From Clostridia bacterium (lineage in GTDB: Bacteria; Bacillota; Clostridia; Acetivibrionales; DSM-2933), in the NCBI GenBank assembly GCA_026418275.1, contig JAOABQ010000028.1:28347-92346 (forward strand): a stretch of 64,000 nt of DNA, given 5' to 3'. Below are positions 62,840 to 64,000 of the stretch, in pieces. Position 1 is the first letter of the stretch. The number at the start of each line of letters is the position of its first letter. The notes under the pieces were generated by a model. It was given only the letters and a program-made list of their open reading frames with translations, ran no database searches and was not told the origin of the DNA. The translations under genes were made by a program, and so were the position numbers.

Positions 62840-64000
62840 TTATCTAGCAGTAACCTTTCTCCAAAGAGCAGGAACATTTGCTGGTTCCCAGCCAGGGAGT
62901 GATTGATGTGATTGAACACATTGATATTTGCTGCCCGCGTATGTAACAAGGGTGCCTGTAGTATAGTTAGTGTAAGGAGCCCATGCTTTAACGTTGTTAT
63001 CCGGGGTAGGCGTTGGTGTATTTGTAGGTTTAGTCGTTGTTGTAGGCGTTGGTGTATTTGTAGGTTTTGTTGTTGTTGTAGGTGTTGGTGTAACAACAAC
63101 AGTTCCGTTAATGGACGGCGGCTGTTTTACAGTATAACCAGTGAGGTTCGGTGTTCCTGGTTTGGAGTACAACAATGTACCGTCAATAGAATTCGGCATG
63201 GTTAATGACTTTTCAAACTTAACTGTTGTAGCAGTTTGTTTTAACACCTTGAAGCCGATTACTGCAAGTGTACCTGTCGGTTCCGAAGGTCTTTCGGCTG
63301 TGAAAGACTTACCGAAGTTTAAGATACCTTTTGAGATATCATGCGCTGCAGCAACAACATCCGCATCAAGGAAAATGTTTCCGTTTGAAGGTTTGGTTGT
63401 GTTGGTGTAAGCAGCACCTGTTGTTGGGTTGACAGCTTGAAGTACAGTTGGGTCATACGTGATGTTCAATTGGTAAGCAGATGCTAATCCTATAATATTG
63501 TTAACTTTAACGCTGGCAGTAATTATTTGACCGACAGCAGCGTTTGTCTTATCCAACTCAATTGTAATGTAGCTGCCTCCAGGATTGCCTGTAGGTGTTG
63601 GAGTCGGTGTATTTGAAGGTGTTGGTGTACCTGTAGGTGTTGGTGTAGATGAAGGTGTAACAACAACAGTTCCGTTAATGGACGGCGGCTGTTTTACAGC
63701 ATAACCTTTGATGCTTGGTGATCCCGGTTTGGAGAACAACAATGTACCATCAATGGAATTCGGCATGGTTGTTGTATCGGCGAACTTAACAGTAGTTGCA
63801 GTTTGCTGCAATACCTTGAAGCCGATTACTGCAAGAGTACCTGTCGGTTCCGGTGCCCTATCGGCTGTGAATGATTTACCGAAGTTCAAGATACCTTTTG
63901 AAATATCATTTGCTGCAGTAACAACATCCGCATCAAGGAAAATGGTTCCGTTTGAAGGTTTGGTAGTGTTGGTATAAGCAGCACCTGTAGTTGGGTTAAC
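62840..64000 (-). CDS. Scaffoldin: type II-like cohesins and C-terminal CBM5/12 (N-terminal part outside window)
   Basis: 386 codons seen; the frame is open to the right edge, so the start lies outside. The first part is the C-terminal two-thirds of a cohesin. A linker of Pro/Thr repeats (TPTPTGTPTPSNTPTPTPTG) leads to a complete second cohesin (YITIELDKTNAAVGQIITAS to SINGTVVV, about 140 residues) nearly identical to the first. A second Thr/Pro linker follows, then a 45-residue CBM5/12-type module (VKAWAPYTNYTTGTLVTYAG, YQCVQSHQSLPGWEPANVPA, LWRKV). Cohesins bind dockerin-bearing enzymes; the CBM targets cellulose or chitin. No anchor sequence or dockerin is visible at this end. Confidence 0.88.
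   Translation of the reverse strand, partial: VNPTTGAAYTNTTKPSNGTIFLDADVVTAANDISKGILNFGKSFTADRAPEPTGTLAVIGFKVLQQTATTVKFADTTTMPNSIDGTLLFSKPGSPSIKGYAVKQPPSINGTVVVTPSSTPTPTGTPTPSNTPTPTPTGNPGGSYITIELDKTNAAVGQIITASVKVNNIIGLASAYQLNITYDPTVLQAVNPTTGAAYTNTTKPSNGNIFLDADVVAAAHDISKGILNFGKSFTAERPSEPTGTLAVIGFKVLKQTATTVKFEKSLTMPNSIDGTLLYSKPGTPNLTGYTVKQPPSINGTVVVTPTPTTTTKPTNTPTPTTTTKPTNTPTPTPDNNVKAWAPYTNYTTGTLVTYAGSKYQCVQSHQSLPGWEPANVPALWRKVTAR

Noticed and set aside
63040..63100. Direct repeats in the right end as possible mobile-element ends
   Set aside because: They fall inside the linker and cohesin modules of the scaffoldin and follow its reading frame, so they are gene-internal domain duplications.
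62912..63205. Plus-strand frame rich in Cys and Arg opposite the scaffoldin gene
   Set aside because: It is the reverse reading of the Thr/Pro linker codons; low-complexity shadow.

Overview
The window reads as a stretch of an AT-rich, spore-forming, cellulosome-producing clostridial chromosome (Acetivibrio/Ruminiclostridium/Pseudobacteroides type). Signs for this are spoIIID next to an mbl-type mreB gene, a cwlD-type amidase, several copper-amine-oxidase-like stalk proteins, strong Gram-positive Shine-Dalgarno sequences with frequent TTG/GTG starts, and a cohesin-bearing scaffoldin that runs off the right edge. The genus is an inference. No rRNA, tRNA, CRISPR array or intact insertion sequence was found.

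Layout. (a) 1-6937, minus strand: one operon behind a good sigma-A promoter encodes parts of a contractile-injection-system spike and its cargo. In transcription order these are a pentapeptide-repeat protein, a large amidase effector, an Imm11-like protein, a DUF4280 PAAR-like tip, a VgrG/gpD-family spike, a WHH-type nuclease toxin, its SUKH immunity protein and a second VgrG paralogue cut by the window edge. (b) 7-13 kb: an anchored protein of unknown function, then a YhaO/YhaN (SbcD/SbcC-like) pair and an NlpC/P60 lipoprotein. (c) 13-24 kb: a UgtP/MGD-like glycosyltransferase, a stalk protein, mbl and spoIIID separated by a 1.08-kb spacer, a copper-chaperone-like HMA protein, DUF1638, dusB, an amidase, an orphan pilM and an acyl-CoA thioesterase. 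(d) 24-39 kb: a signalling region with a YesM/YesN two-component system, a NarL-type regulator, a REC-GGDEF protein in an operon with a membrane protein and a HEAT-repeat protein, a hydroxyacid dehydrogenase, a GAF histidine kinase, a 1169-residue nucleotidyl cyclase/ATPase/TPR protein, and a sigma-54 activator divergent from a small secreted protein that has its own -24/-12 promoter.

(e) 40-51 kb: cell-envelope and housekeeping genes. These include cwlD, two secreted wall-binding proteins that share an unassigned His/Asp-rich C-terminal domain (one behind a c-di-AMP ydaO riboswitch), uvsE, a methyltransferase, ridA, a sugar nucleotidyltransferase fused to a degenerate phosphohexomutase, and an RluA-type pseudouridine synthase. 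(f) 51-62 kb: a Gly-rich protein, a SecD-head-like membrane protein, the rpsF-ssb-rpsR operon, a GGDEF cyclase, glgB, a poly-Thr stalk protein, a PflX-like radical SAM protein, an alpha/beta hydrolase and corA. The corA gene lies behind a textbook M-box Mg2+ riboswitch with a consensus promoter. (g) 62.8-64 kb: the C-terminal part of a scaffoldin with cohesins and a CBM5/12 module.

Most transcription units end in clear intrinsic terminators. The most interesting unit is the spike/effector operon at the left edge. Next come the shared uncharacterised wall-protein domain, the sigma-54 circuit, and a pair of diverged intergenic repeats about 37 kb apart.
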